A DNA stretch of 26,072 bases from Acidulodesulfobacterium_A sp049965795 (lineage in GTDB: Bacteria; SZUA-79; Acidulodesulfobacterales; Acidulodesulfobacteraceae), in NCBI GenBank assembly GCA_049965795.1, contig JBMFVW010000024.1, positions 1 through 26,072 of the forward strand, in the 5' to 3' direction. Position numbers and translations under genes: made by a program. Shown here one piece after another: positions 15,000 to 22,427 of the stretch. Each line of letters begins with the position of its first letter. Positions within the stretch are counted from its first letter, which is position 1. The notes beneath the pieces were generated by a model. That model ran no database searches. It worked only from the letters and a program-made list of their open reading frames with translations, and was not told where the DNA came from.

Positions 15000-16817
15000 A
15001 TGACCAATGCAGAAATTGCCGAAGTTTTCGAACATATAGCCGAGATACTTGAAATTAAAGGCGAAAATCCTTTTAAAATAAGGGCATATTTAAATGCTTC
15101 CGTTGTAATAAGCAGGCTTGGAGAAAATTTATCCGATATTATCACGGAGGGGAAAAATTTAAATATCCCGGGTATCGGAAAAGACCTGCATCTTAAAATA
15201 AAAGAGCTTGTAGAAACCGGAAGCCTCGCTTATTACGACGAACTTCTAAAATCAGTGCCCGACGGCTTATTTGAGCTTTTAAAAATAAGAGGATTGGGTC
15301 CTAAAAAAGCAAAGCTTTTATATGAAAATTTTAACATTAAAAGCACTTCGGATTTGGAAAATGCTTTAAAATTAGGCAAACTAAAAGATATTCACGGTTT
15401 CGGAGAAAAATCTATAGAAAATTTAAAAAAATCGGTGGAAGAATTTAATATTTTTAAAACAAGATTTTTATATCCCGACGCTTTAAACCAAGCACTGATG
15501 CTTGAATATTATATTAAAAATATGCCTCAAAAAATTATATACGATATTCAGATAGCCGGTTCTCTCAGAAGAAAAATGGAAACCGTCGGAGATATAGACA
15601 TAGTGCTTTCCGTCGCCGCAGGAAAAGAGCCCCAGTTTTTAGACCGTTTGTTTAAATACCCCGAAATTTTAAGAACCGAATCTTCCGGAGAAACTAAAAT
15701 AAGCATAATTTTAAAGAGCGGCATACACGTTGATTTAAGGGTCGTACCGCACGAAGATTTTGTTTATGCATTTCATCATTTTACCGGCTCTAAAATGCAC
15801 AATGAGGAGCTGAGGTCGCTTGAAAAAGCAAACGGCTATAAAATAAACGAATACGGAATATTCAGAAGGAATAAGGACGATGACTCCTATGCCGATGCCG
15901 ATATTGCAGAAAATGTAACGAATAAAATAAAAGTAAAAGACGAAAAGGAATTTTACGGAGTTTTCGGTATGCAGTATATACCTCCGGAATTAAGGGAAGG
16001 GACAGGGGAGCTCGATGCGGCGCTAAACGGCGGAATACCCGTACTTATAGAAGAAAAAGACCTGCGCGGAGTTTTTCATATTCATTCTACTTATACAGAC
16101 GGAAAAGAAAGTATAGAAGCTATGATAGAAGAATGCATAAAACTTGGTTACGAATATGTCGGGATATCGGATCATTCGGTATCCGCACATTATGCTAACG
16201 GACTTTCCGCAGACGAACTTGAATCTCAAATCGAGTATATCGACAGGCTTAATAAAAAATATGCGGATAAAATTAAAATTTTTAAGGGCGTAGAGTCGGA
16301 TATTTTACCGGACGGCAATTTAGACTACGATGATAAAACTTTGTCGAAACTGGATTTTGTCATAGCATCCGTCCATTCAAACTTTAATATGACGGAATCT
16401 CTTATGACCGAAAGAATAGTTAAAGCGATTAAAAATCCGTACACGACCATGGTCGGACACCTTACAGGCAGGCTTCTTTTAGAAAGAAAAGAATATCCTT
16501 TAAATGTAGGCAGAATTTTAGACTGTGCTTCGGAATACAAAACCGTTATAGAACTCAACGCTAATCCGAAAAGGTTAGATATCGATTGGAGGCATATAAA
16601 ATCGGCTTTATCGAAAAACATTATGCTTTCGATTAATCCCGACGCGCACAAAACAGACGGGATACGCCTTGTTAATTACGGAGTTGGCATAGCCAGAAAG
16701 GGCTGGGCAAAGAAATCCGATATCTTAAATACGAGAAGCGCTTCTGAAGTTTACGATATTTTAAGAAGCATAAGGGATTTTAAGAAAAAAAATCAGGCAA
16801 AAAATAAAAAAGTTTAA
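15000..16817 (+). CDS. polX: DNA polymerase/3'-5' exonuclease PolX
   Basis: Family X repair polymerase with a PHP nuclease, acting in gap filling during base-excision repair. Residues 1-150 form the helix-hairpin-helix DNA-binding region (IPGIG 56-60, IRGLG 96-100, IHGFG 131-135). The nucleotidyltransferase has GSLRR (187-191) with catalytic D198, D200 and D245. The PHP domain shows H360 and H362, D391-H392, E432, H459, H487, D548 and H550, a full metal-binding set, so exonuclease activity is expected. At 605 residues it is about 35 longer than the Bacillus enzyme, mainly from the Lys-rich C-terminus. The ATG lacks a Shine-Dalgarno. thiD follows after 27 bp. Confidence 0.95.
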   Translation: MTNAEIAEVFEHIAEILEIKGENPFKIRAYLNASVVISRLGENLSDIITEGKNLNIPGIGKDLHLKIKELVETGSLAYYDELLKSVPDGLFELLKIRGLGPKKAKLLYENFNIKSTSDLENALKLGKLKDIHGFGEKSIENLKKSVEEFNIFKTRFLYPDALNQALMLEYYIKNMPQKIIYDIQIAGSLRRKMETVGDIDIVLSVAAGKEPQFLDRLFKYPEILRTESSGETKISIILKSGIHVDLRVVPHEDFVYAFHHFTGSKMHNEELRSLEKANGYKINEYGIFRRNKDDDSYADADIAENVTNKIKVKDEKEFYGVFGMQYIPPELREGTGELDAALNGGIPVLIEEKDLRGVFHIHSTYTDGKESIEAMIEECIKLGYEYVGISDHSVSAHYANGLSADELESQIEYIDRLNKKYADKIKIFKGVESDILPDGNLDYDDKTLSKLDFVIASVHSNFNMTESLMTERIVKAIKNPYTTMVGHLTGRLLLERKEYPLNVGRILDCASEYKTVIELNANPKRLDIDWRHIKSALSKNIMLSINPDAHKTDGIRLVNYGVGIARKGWAKKSDILNTRSASEVYDILRSIRDFKKKNQAKNKKV

Positions 16818-16844
16818 AGTAGTTTAAAAGAGAGGAAAAATATT

Positions 16845-17660
16845 TTGACGTTAAAAATATTGTCCGTTGCAGGATTTGACGGCTCCGGCGGAGCCGGTAT
16901 AACTTCCGATGCAAAGATTTTTTCCAAAAGCGGAATTTTAGGTTTATCGGCAGTTACGGCTATGACGGCGCAAAATCCTGATAAAATATATAAAATAGAA
17001 CGGGTTTCCGACATTTTTTTTTCGGATGAGCTGAAAGCCGTGTTTGAATATTTTAAAATTGATGCGGTAAAAACCGGTTTAATTTACGATGATGCGCAAA
17101 GTTCTATATTGTCCGATTTTATAGATAAATACGGCGTAAAAACTTTAGTGGTCGATCCAGTATATGTTTCCACTACCGGTTCTATAATAGTGGATAAAAA
17201 CCGGTATCCTGATTTTTTAATTCCTCTGTTTAAACGCGCGGCCGTAATAACGCCTAATATCAAAGAAGCCGAACTTATTGCCGGAACGGAAATTAAAAAT
17301 TTGGAAGAAATGAAAAATTCGGCAAAAATTATAAGGAAAAGATTTCCGGACATTAAAAATATTCTAATTAAAGGTTCGCATATAACTGAAAAATCCGGAG
17401 AAAATATTATCAGAAATATACTTTTAAATTCAAAAAGCGAATTTTATATATACGAAAGCAAAATGGTAAATACCGAAAAACAGGTGCACGGAACAGGATG
17501 CGCCTTTTCCGCCTGCATAGCGTCTTATCTTGCTTTGGGAATGAAAATTGAATCGGCGGTTGCCGAAACGGAAAAGTTTATTTCTAAAATTTTGAAAGAT
17601 ATGAAAAAAATTGAGGATAACTCACCGGAAAAAATAAACTATATTACGGGGAATATATAA
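16845..17660 (+). CDS. thiD: Hydroxymethylpyrimidine/phosphomethylpyrimidine kinase ThiD
   Basis: Phosphorylates HMP and HMP-phosphate to the pyrophosphate that ThiE uses, so it completes the pyrimidine branch begun by ThiC. It is a ribokinase-fold protein of 271 residues. GFDGSGGAGI (10-19), TAQN (41-44), VDPVY (103-107), TPN-KEAE (136-143) and the anion-hole and catalytic HGTGC (215-219) are all present. The start is TTG at 16845, chosen because GAGAGG lies about nine bases upstream and the protein begins right at the first beta strand. It is separated from thiE-thiC by 12.8 kb and probably co-transcribed with polX. There is no ThiE fusion. Confidence 0.93.
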   Translation: MTLKILSVAGFDGSGGAGITSDAKIFSKSGILGLSAVTAMTAQNPDKIYKIERVSDIFFSDELKAVFEYFKIDAVKTGLIYDDAQSSILSDFIDKYGVKTLVVDPVYVSTTGSIIVDKNRYPDFLIPLFKRAAVITPNIKEAELIAGTEIKNLEEMKNSAKIIRKRFPDIKNILIKGSHITEKSGENIIRNILLNSKSEFYIYESKMVNTEKQVHGTGCAFSACIASYLALGMKIESAVAETEKFISKILKDMKKIEDNSPEKINYITGNI

Positions 17661-17677
17661 AAATACTTAATTGTATT

Positions 17678-18322
17678 TTATTGCAATGCTCCGTTAAGGA
17701 TTTTAATCATTAACGGCAGAGGCTTATATCCAACTACTTTTTTGTAAAGAATCAGCCCTTTGTATATATATAAGGTAGGCGTTCCCGTTACTTTTGCATT
17801 CATTCCGGATTTAGTATTGTTTTTAATAAGTCTTTTCGGCAGTCCGCTTTTAACGCATGATTCTTCCTTAGACATATTGATTATGTTTCCTGCATGCGTC
17901 TTAAGAAAATAGTAAATATCCCCTATACTGCTCCAAAAGTCTTGGTCTTTATATAGAAGGCTTCTAATAGGCATATACTTTCCTTGAAGCGCGGCGCAGT
18001 CGGCGTATTCAGCTCCTTTAAAAGCATATTTGTGTATAAGCGTAAGAGGGAAATCCCTGAATTCAACGTATATTTTGCCGGTTTTTACGTAATGTTTTAT
18101 TATGTAAGGCAGGTCGTATTCTTCAAATTTCCTGCACCAGTAGCACTGAAAATCGGTGTATGCAATAATAGTTACCGCCGCATTCGGATCGCCTATATGC
18201 CTATCGGCATTTACTTTTTTGACGAAACTGGAATAAGACATCGCCTCGGCATAATTTTGAGCCGAAAAAGCAACTGCCGCAAAGACGAAAACCGTAAGAA
18301 AAATTAATTTTATTAAACGCAT
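17678..18322 (-). CDS. Secreted DsbA-like thioredoxin-fold protein
   Basis: Periplasmic thiol-disulfide oxidoreductase of the DsbA/thioredoxin_4 type, for oxidising or isomerising disulfides. A signal peptide is evident: MRLIK, a hydrophobic core of about 6-19, then FSA or AEA as possible cleavage sites near 21-27. The active site CYWC (60-63) follows TDFQ, and the cis-proline loop is GTPTLYIY near 175. An extra cysteine occurs near 157 (EESC). At 214 residues it has single-domain length. There is no DsbB homolog nearby. It is convergent with thiD (17 bp between stops). The start codon coincides with the predicted transcription start of a near-consensus promoter. Confidence 0.82.
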   Translation of the reverse strand: MRLIKLIFLTVFVFAAVAFSAQNYAEAMSYSSFVKKVNADRHIGDPNAAVTIIAYTDFQCYWCRKFEEYDLPYIIKHYVKTGKIYVEFRDFPLTLIHKYAFKGAEYADCAALQGKYMPIRSLLYKDQDFWSSIGDIYYFLKTHAGNIINMSKEESCVKSGLPKRLIKNNTKSGMNAKVTGTPTLYIYKGLILYKKVVGYKPLPLMIKILNGALQ

Positions 18323-18328
18323 AACCTA

Positions 18329-18356
18329 ATTTTATCATATTTATTAATAATGTCAA
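18329..18356 (-). promoter_or_regulatory. Near-consensus promoter of the DsbA-like gene, leaderless geometry
   Basis: On the minus strand TTGACA (18356-18351), 16 bases and TAAAAT (18334-18329) are followed by six bases and the ATG at 18322. Transcription is expected to begin at the start codon. Only a stray AGG lies in the six-base gap, too close to serve as a Shine-Dalgarno. The distance from -10 box to ATG is identical to that at thiE. Confidence 0.65.
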
Positions 18357-18373
18357 TATCGCTTAATCCTCGC

Positions 18374-18415
18374 AAAATTGCCGATAGGAAAACATTAATC
18401 TGACACCTTTTCCTA
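18374..18415 (+). repeat. Short dispersed-repeat copy carrying both end motifs
   Basis: The left motif AAAATTGCCGATAG (18374-18387) is joined after a few bases to the right motif AATCTGACACCTTTTCC (18397-18413). TAGGAAAA (18385-18392) and TTTTCCTA (18408-18415) are exact inverted repeats with a 15-base loop, so this copy can fold by itself. It lies upstream of the DsbA-like gene promoter and downstream of the rubredoxin genes. Confidence 0.65.
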
Positions 18416-18457
18416 ATGCGACAGATCGGTATAATGTTGATTGTGTGTATTTGCAGC

Positions 18458-18498
18458 CGCCGCGTAGCGCCGGAATTTAATTTCTACACTACGTGGCG
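18458..18498. repeat. GC-rich hairpin downstream of the rubredoxin genes
   Basis: CGCCGCGTAG (18458-18467) and CTACGTGGCG (18489-18498) pair over ten bases with one wobble, around a 21-base loop. It starts 16 bases beyond the canonical rubredoxin stop. No T-run follows on either strand, so it is not a typical intrinsic terminator. Its GC content contrasts with the AT-rich surroundings, as in REP-type palindromes. Confidence 0.5.
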
Positions 18499-18513
18499 TT
18501 ATTTAAATAAAAA

Positions 18514-18702
18514 TTAACCTGCGAAATGTTGAAAATGAGTTTTGTCTGCGCCGCATATAGGGCAGACCCAATCGTCCGGAAGTTTTTCGAAAGGAGTGCC
18601 CGACTCTATTCCTCCTATTGTGTCGCCTACTTCAGGATCGTATATATATCCGCAAACATCGCACTGGTATTTTGGTAAAGCAATTTCTTCAGTTGAAACC
18701 AT
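18514..18702 (-). CDS. Rubredoxin (canonical)
   Basis: Small one-electron carrier with a Fe(SCys)4 centre. The 62-residue protein has both knuckles intact: C14-DV-C17-G-Y and C47-PI-C50-G-A. Between them are the family-typical YIYDP, GTPFE-LP and DDWVCP. An eight-residue N-terminal extension (MVSTEEIA) precedes the usual start. AGGAG precedes the ATG. It is the second gene of a tandem pair, 39 bp after the divergent rubredoxin. Likely partners in this kind of organism are oxygen- or peroxide-reducing enzymes, but none is adjacent. Confidence 0.95.
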   Translation of the reverse strand: MVSTEEIALPKYQCDVCGYIYDPEVGDTIGGIESGTPFEKLPDDWVCPICGADKTHFQHFAG

Positions 18703-18741
18703 TAAATTCTCCTATTTTAATCTTAATTTAATTAAAGTAAT

Positions 18742-18921
18742 TTATTTATCTACTTTTTTGAAATGAGTCTTGTCCACTTTGCATATAGGACACAGCCAAT
18801 CATCCGGTATATCTTCGAAAGGCGTACCGGGGGGTATTCCGCTTTCAGGATCGCCTTTTTTTGGGTCGTAAATATAAGGACATGCTTCGCATATATATTT
18901 ATCTTTATTTTCGATATCCAT
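18742..18921 (-). CDS. Divergent rubredoxin (59 aa) lacking both knuckle glycines
   Basis: A 59-residue rubredoxin-like protein read on the minus strand, upstream of and in tandem with the canonical one. All four iron ligands are present: C11-EA-C14 and C44-PI-C47. YIYDP, GTPFE-IP and DDWLCP are also conserved. The usual Gly after each second cysteine is replaced, by Pro15 (CEACPY) and Lys48 (CPICKV). The ATG at 18921 is supported by AAGGAG (18939-18934 on the minus strand) and the stop is TAA at 18744-18742. The centre is probably still formed, but its potential or partner specificity may differ. A hairpin sits just upstream of the ribosome-binding site. Confidence 0.9.
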   Translation of the reverse strand: MDIENKDKYICEACPYIYDPKKGDPESGIPPGTPFEDIPDDWLCPICKVDKTHFKKVDK

Positions 18922-18941
18922 AATTAATCAATCTCCTTGAG

Positions 18942-18972
18942 AAAATAGAGAGACATTTAACCTCTCTATTTT
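18942..18972 (-). promoter_or_regulatory. 11-bp perfect hairpin in the rubredoxin leader
   Basis: AAAATAGAGAG (18942-18952) and CTCTCTATTTT (18962-18972) are exact reverse complements with a nine-base loop. On the minus strand the stem ends three bases before the AAGGAG Shine-Dalgarno of the first rubredoxin. A TATAAT box (minus strand, 18980-18975) would start transcription near 18968, inside the first arm, although no good -35 is visible. It could be a 5'-end stabilising stem or a translation-control element. Confidence 0.5.
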
Positions 18973-19056
18973 TAATTATATCAAATTAATTATTTTTTTA
19001 AAGTCTTTTAATTGATATAATTGTTATTATAATTGTTATAATTAAAACGATTTCCC

Positions 19057-19144
19057 AAAATTGCCGATAGAAAATTGTAAAGTTCTATAAAGTAAAAAGA
19101 TAATTAAGGAAAATTCGGAAGCACCTTTTCCTATAGGCAATTTT
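19057..19144. repeat. 88-bp repeat element with 14-bp inverted ends
   Basis: The left end AAAATTGCCGATAG (19057-19070) and the right end CTATAGGCAATTTT (19131-19144) are reverse complements with one mismatch. The interior includes AAGGAAAATTCGGAA, shared with the copy at 23784, and CACCTTTTCC, shared with the right-end motif elsewhere. It has no coding capacity. The form resembles a miniature inverted-repeat element or a REP-type unit. No target-site duplication is obvious. Confidence 0.6.
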
Positions 19145-19187
19145 TTTTTTGGGGGGGGGGTGCAATTCTTAGCAATTTAGTCCTAGC

Positions 19188-19209
19188 AATTTTAATTTGA
19201 ATTAAAATT
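19188..19209. promoter_or_regulatory. 22-bp palindrome upstream of argS
   Basis: AATTTTAATT and AATTAAAATT are exact reverse complements around a central TG. It lies 20 bases before the argS ATG, probably overlapping its promoter, and could be an operator. Being pure A/T in an AT-rich gap, it may also be fortuitous. Confidence 0.3.
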
Positions 19210-19229
19210 ATTTAAAATAGGGAACAAAA

Positions 19230-21332
19230 ATGGATATATTCAAGGAAACGCTTAAAACTTTTATCGTAAATATTATTAAGGAAGAGAAAAAAATAGACGT
19301 TTCAATGCCGCAAGCCGAAAAATTAATAAAAAATCCGCCGGACGATTCTTTCGGCGATTATTGTTTAGCGGCTTATTATATGCAAAATTACGGATTTAAA
19401 GGCAAAACGGAAACGGCGGCCGGCGATTTATATAATTTATGCAGTCTGCAGTTTGCCGAAATAGCCGATCTTTTCGATAAAATAGAAATAAAGGGAGCTT
19501 ACCTCAATTTTTTTGTAAAAAGAGAAAGATTTGTTTCTGAAGTCGTTAAGGAAGTCGTCGATTCAGGTTCCGATTACGGCAGAGACGTTCCTGAAAAACC
19601 TCTCACCGTAGTCATAGATTATTCGTCCCCTAATATAGCGAAACCTTTTGGAGTAGGACACCTGCGTTCCACCGTAATAGGGATGAGTTTGTCGAAAATT
19701 TATGAATTTTGCGGGCATAAGGTTATAAAGATAAATTATCTCGGCGATTTCGGAACCCAGTTCGGAAAACTTATTACTGCGTTTTGCCGCTACGGCGATA
19801 TAAATTTTTCCGAATTTGAAAAAGACCCCGTAAAAGTTTTATACGGACTTTACGTCAGAATACACAAAGACGAACAAACAGATGCGACCGTGGAGGAAGA
19901 GGCTAAAAACAGGTTTAAAACACTTGAAGATTTTATGTCGGCAAATAAACGCAGTTTTGAAGAATATCTCGGCGCAGCAAAAGGTTTAGGCGATAAAAAA
20001 ACTAAAAATACCGATAACGGTTCGACTGCAGAAACCGATGCTTTCACGGTAACCGATGCCGATGCCGCATATATTTCCAAAAGCATAAAACTTTCCGAAG
20101 AAAATAAAAATCTTTTTTGCGGAACTGCGGAAGGGCAGTATAATTTATGGAAAATTTTTAGAAAACTAAGCATAGAGGAATTTAAAAGGATTTATAAATC
20201 TATCGGCATAGAGTTCGATTCGTATGAAGGAGAAGCCGAAAGCGCAGAATTTTCAAAAGATATTAAAGAAATTCTGCTTGAAAGCGGCATAGCAGAAATA
20301 AGCGAAGGGGCGGCAATAGTGAACGTAAAAGGCATTAAAGCGCCCGCGCTTATTGCTAAAAGCGACGGAACGTCCCTTTATCTTTCAAGGGATATCGTTA
20401 CGGCTGTTTCGAGAATGGCAAAATATAATTTCGATAAGATGATTTACGTGGTAGGTTCGGAACAGGCGCTTCATTTCAGCCAGCTCTTCGGCATTTTCGG
20501 CATATTAAAAGAAGATGCCGAAAAAATAAAAGACGGTAGAAATTTTAAACGGTATGCTTCTATGATAGACGGCAAGCTAATCCATGTAAAATTCGGCAGA
20601 ATTATCGGCATGTCCACAAGAAAAGGCAATTTAGTTTTTCTTGAAGACTATATAGAGGAAGCGCGCTTAAAAGCTTTAGAAAAACTTGAAGAAAGACTTG
20701 AAATTAAGGATGCCGCCAAAAAATTATCTGAAGGAATAGAGGGATTAGAAACTTTAACGGAAAATTTCGAACAACAAAGTTTAATTCCGGAACAAAAAAA
20801 AGAACTGTCGGAAAGCGAAAAAGACCAGATATATTTAACGTCTTTAAAAGTCGGCATAGGAGCCGTTATTTTTAACGATTTAAAAACCAGGCGGACTACG
20901 GATGTAAATTTTAGCTGGGATAACGTATTGTCTTTCGAAGGTCAGACAGGACCTTATCTTCAATATACAGTTTCAAGAATAAACAGCCTTTTAAGCAGAT
21001 TAAACGTAAATGAAACGGATTTAAAAAACGACGCTCAGAGTTTCCGGTTTTCAAAAAACGACGCGGATTTTGACGATATTTTTTTGATAGCCAAACAAAT
21101 TTACGGACTGAAAACAGCGGTTCATTCGGCAGTAGAACAGAACGAGCCTTCCGTATTAAGCTCTTTTGCTTTAGAACTTGCTTCGTATTTTAATAAATAT
21201 TATCAAAATCACAGGCTTATAGGCAGAGAGCGGGATTATATAAAACCCAGGATTGCGATGCTGATCTCGGTTAATACGGTTTTAGTTTCCATCTTGAATT
21301 TATTATGTATTCCTGTTTTAGAAAAGATGTAG
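19230..21332 (+). CDS. argS: Arginyl-tRNA synthetase with lineage-specific inserts
   Basis: Charges tRNA-Arg with arginine; class I synthetase. The N-terminal tRNA-binding domain covers about 1-115. The HIGH-type motif is GVGH (141-144) after SSPNIAKPF, and the KMSKS-type loop is MSTRKG (461-466). The C-terminal anticodon-binding domain starts near 570 (GQTGPYLQYT) and ends with a hydrophobic VLEKM tail. At 700 residues it is well above the usual 550-590. The excess is mainly one insert at about 232-302, polar with repeated TDxDA-like pieces, and a second at about 490-530, rich in Glu, Lys and Gln. Both are in frame with neighbouring core motifs intact, so they are insertions rather than sequencing errors. 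AGGGA precedes the ATG. Confidence 0.95.
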   Translation: MDIFKETLKTFIVNIIKEEKKIDVSMPQAEKLIKNPPDDSFGDYCLAAYYMQNYGFKGKTETAAGDLYNLCSLQFAEIADLFDKIEIKGAYLNFFVKRERFVSEVVKEVVDSGSDYGRDVPEKPLTVVIDYSSPNIAKPFGVGHLRSTVIGMSLSKIYEFCGHKVIKINYLGDFGTQFGKLITAFCRYGDINFSEFEKDPVKVLYGLYVRIHKDEQTDATVEEEAKNRFKTLEDFMSANKRSFEEYLGAAKGLGDKKTKNTDNGSTAETDAFTVTDADAAYISKSIKLSEENKNLFCGTAEGQYNLWKIFRKLSIEEFKRIYKSIGIEFDSYEGEAESAEFSKDIKEILLESGIAEISEGAAIVNVKGIKAPALIAKSDGTSLYLSRDIVTAVSRMAKYNFDKMIYVVGSEQALHFSQLFGIFGILKEDAEKIKDGRNFKRYASMIDGKLIHVKFGRIIGMSTRKGNLVFLEDYIEEARLKALEKLEERLEIKDAAKKLSEGIEGLETLTENFEQQSLIPEQKKELSESEKDQIYLTSLKVGIGAVIFNDLKTRRTTDVNFSWDNVLSFEGQTGPYLQYTVSRINSLLSRLNVNETDLKNDAQSFRFSKNDADFDDIFLIAKQIYGLKTAVHSAVEQNEPSVLSSFALELASYFNKYYQNHRLIGRERDYIKPRIAMLISVNTVLVSILNLLCIPVLEKM

Positions 21333-21392
21333 TTTAAAAATTTTAAAGCTAAATGAACCATTAAAAAATATAAATTTCCGTGAAAGTTTATT

Positions 21393-22421
21393 ATGGGACT
21401 AGAGATAAATAATTTAACCGTCGAATTATGCGCCGGTAAAAACGAAAGCGGGTGTATCAACGTGGTCGATTCTTTGTTTTTATCGGTCAAAGAAGGCGAA
21501 GTCGTTTCTATAGTTGGCGAATCGGGCAGCGGCAAATCTTTTCTCGGACTGTCTATTTTAAAACTTAATCCTCAGGGCGTTTCAAGAATAGTTTCGGGAG
21601 AAATTAAAATAAGCTGCAAATCGCAGAACGTCGAGACCGATATTTTAAAGCTAAAGACCGACGAGTTAACGGATGTAAGGGGAAAAATTATATCTATGAT
21701 ATTTCAGGATCCAAATACGTCTTTAAATCCCGTAATGAAAATAGGAGAGCAGATAACCGAAGCGATTTTAACGCATAAAAAAATTTCAAAAAAAGAAGCA
21801 AAAGATATTGCCGTTAAATATTTGAATTATATGAATATAGACGGACTTGCAAGATTTAATTCTTATCCGTATGAGTTATCGGGCGGCATGCGCCAGAGGG
21901 TTATGATAGCTATGGCTATGGTGCTTAATCCTTGTTTTTTGATAGCCGACGAGCCCACTACCGCTTTAGACGTTACGACGTCGCTTCAGGTTTTAAAATT
22001 AATTAAAGAAATAAAAGAAAAATCCGGCGTCGGGATTATTTTTATAACGCACGACCTTACAGTCGCAAGAAGCATTTCGGACAGGACTTGCGTGTTTTAT
22101 GCAGGGCAGGTAATGGAATCGGGCAATACCGAAGATATAATAAATAATCCCGCCCATCCCTACACTATTTCTTTAATAAAAAGTATTCCGTCGCTTTCTC
22201 CGGATTATGTGCCTAAACAGAAACTTTTTAATATAAGCGGTTATTTGACCAAAGACGATTTTAAAAAAGGGAAGTGCAGGTTTTACTCCAGATGCTTTAA
22301 AAGAGACGACGACTGTTTAAGCGATATAGCTTTAAGAAATTTTAGGGATTCCGAAAACAACGGAAAATACGGGCGCGACGTAAGATGTATAAAATTTAAT
22401 TCCGGCGGCGGCGCAAAATAA
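21393..22421 (+). CDS. oppD: Oligopeptide/dipeptide ABC transporter ATPase (OppD/DppD type)
   Basis: Cytoplasmic ATPase subunit of a peptide (or nickel) importer. Walker A is GESGSGKS (42-49), followed by the Q-loop FQDPNTSLNP, signature LSGGMRQR, Walker B LIADEPTTALD and the switch His in ITHD. The C-terminal peptide-transporter extension is present. It has four cysteines, C295, C301, C308 and C332, in the C-x5-C-x6-C...C arrangement, which has been shown to bind a [4Fe-4S] cluster in DppD-type subunits. oppF follows six bases later. Neither permeases nor a binding protein are in the window, so the rest of the transporter must be encoded elsewhere. Confidence 0.9.
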   Translation: MGLEINNLTVELCAGKNESGCINVVDSLFLSVKEGEVVSIVGESGSGKSFLGLSILKLNPQGVSRIVSGEIKISCKSQNVETDILKLKTDELTDVRGKIISMIFQDPNTSLNPVMKIGEQITEAILTHKKISKKEAKDIAVKYLNYMNIDGLARFNSYPYELSGGMRQRVMIAMAMVLNPCFLIADEPTTALDVTTSLQVLKLIKEIKEKSGVGIIFITHDLTVARSISDRTCVFYAGQVMESGNTEDIINNPAHPYTISLIKSIPSLSPDYVPKQKLFNISGYLTKDDFKKGKCRFYSRCFKRDDDCLSDIALRNFRDSENNGKYGRDVRCIKFNSGGGAK

Positions 22422-22427
22422 AAAAAT

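Larger units (their letters stand above)
18922..19229. other. 308-bp intergenic region between the rubredoxin and argS genes
   Basis: This gap separates divergent genes and contains no ORF that I can support. From left to right it holds the rubredoxin leader hairpin (18942-18972), an AT-rich promoter zone (18975-19050), the 88-bp dispersed-repeat copy (19057-19144), a T10-G10 homopolymer junction (19141-19160), three GCAATT words (19162, 19172, 19186) and a 22-bp palindrome (19188-19209). The argS ribosome-binding site AGGGA ends about eight bases before the ATG. Confidence 0.7.

Noticed and set aside
18942..18980. The rubredoxin leader hairpin as a plus-strand intrinsic terminator
   Set aside because: It is followed by a few T on the plus strand, but no plus-strand gene lies upstream within range. 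thiD ends more than 1.2 kb away behind minus-strand genes.
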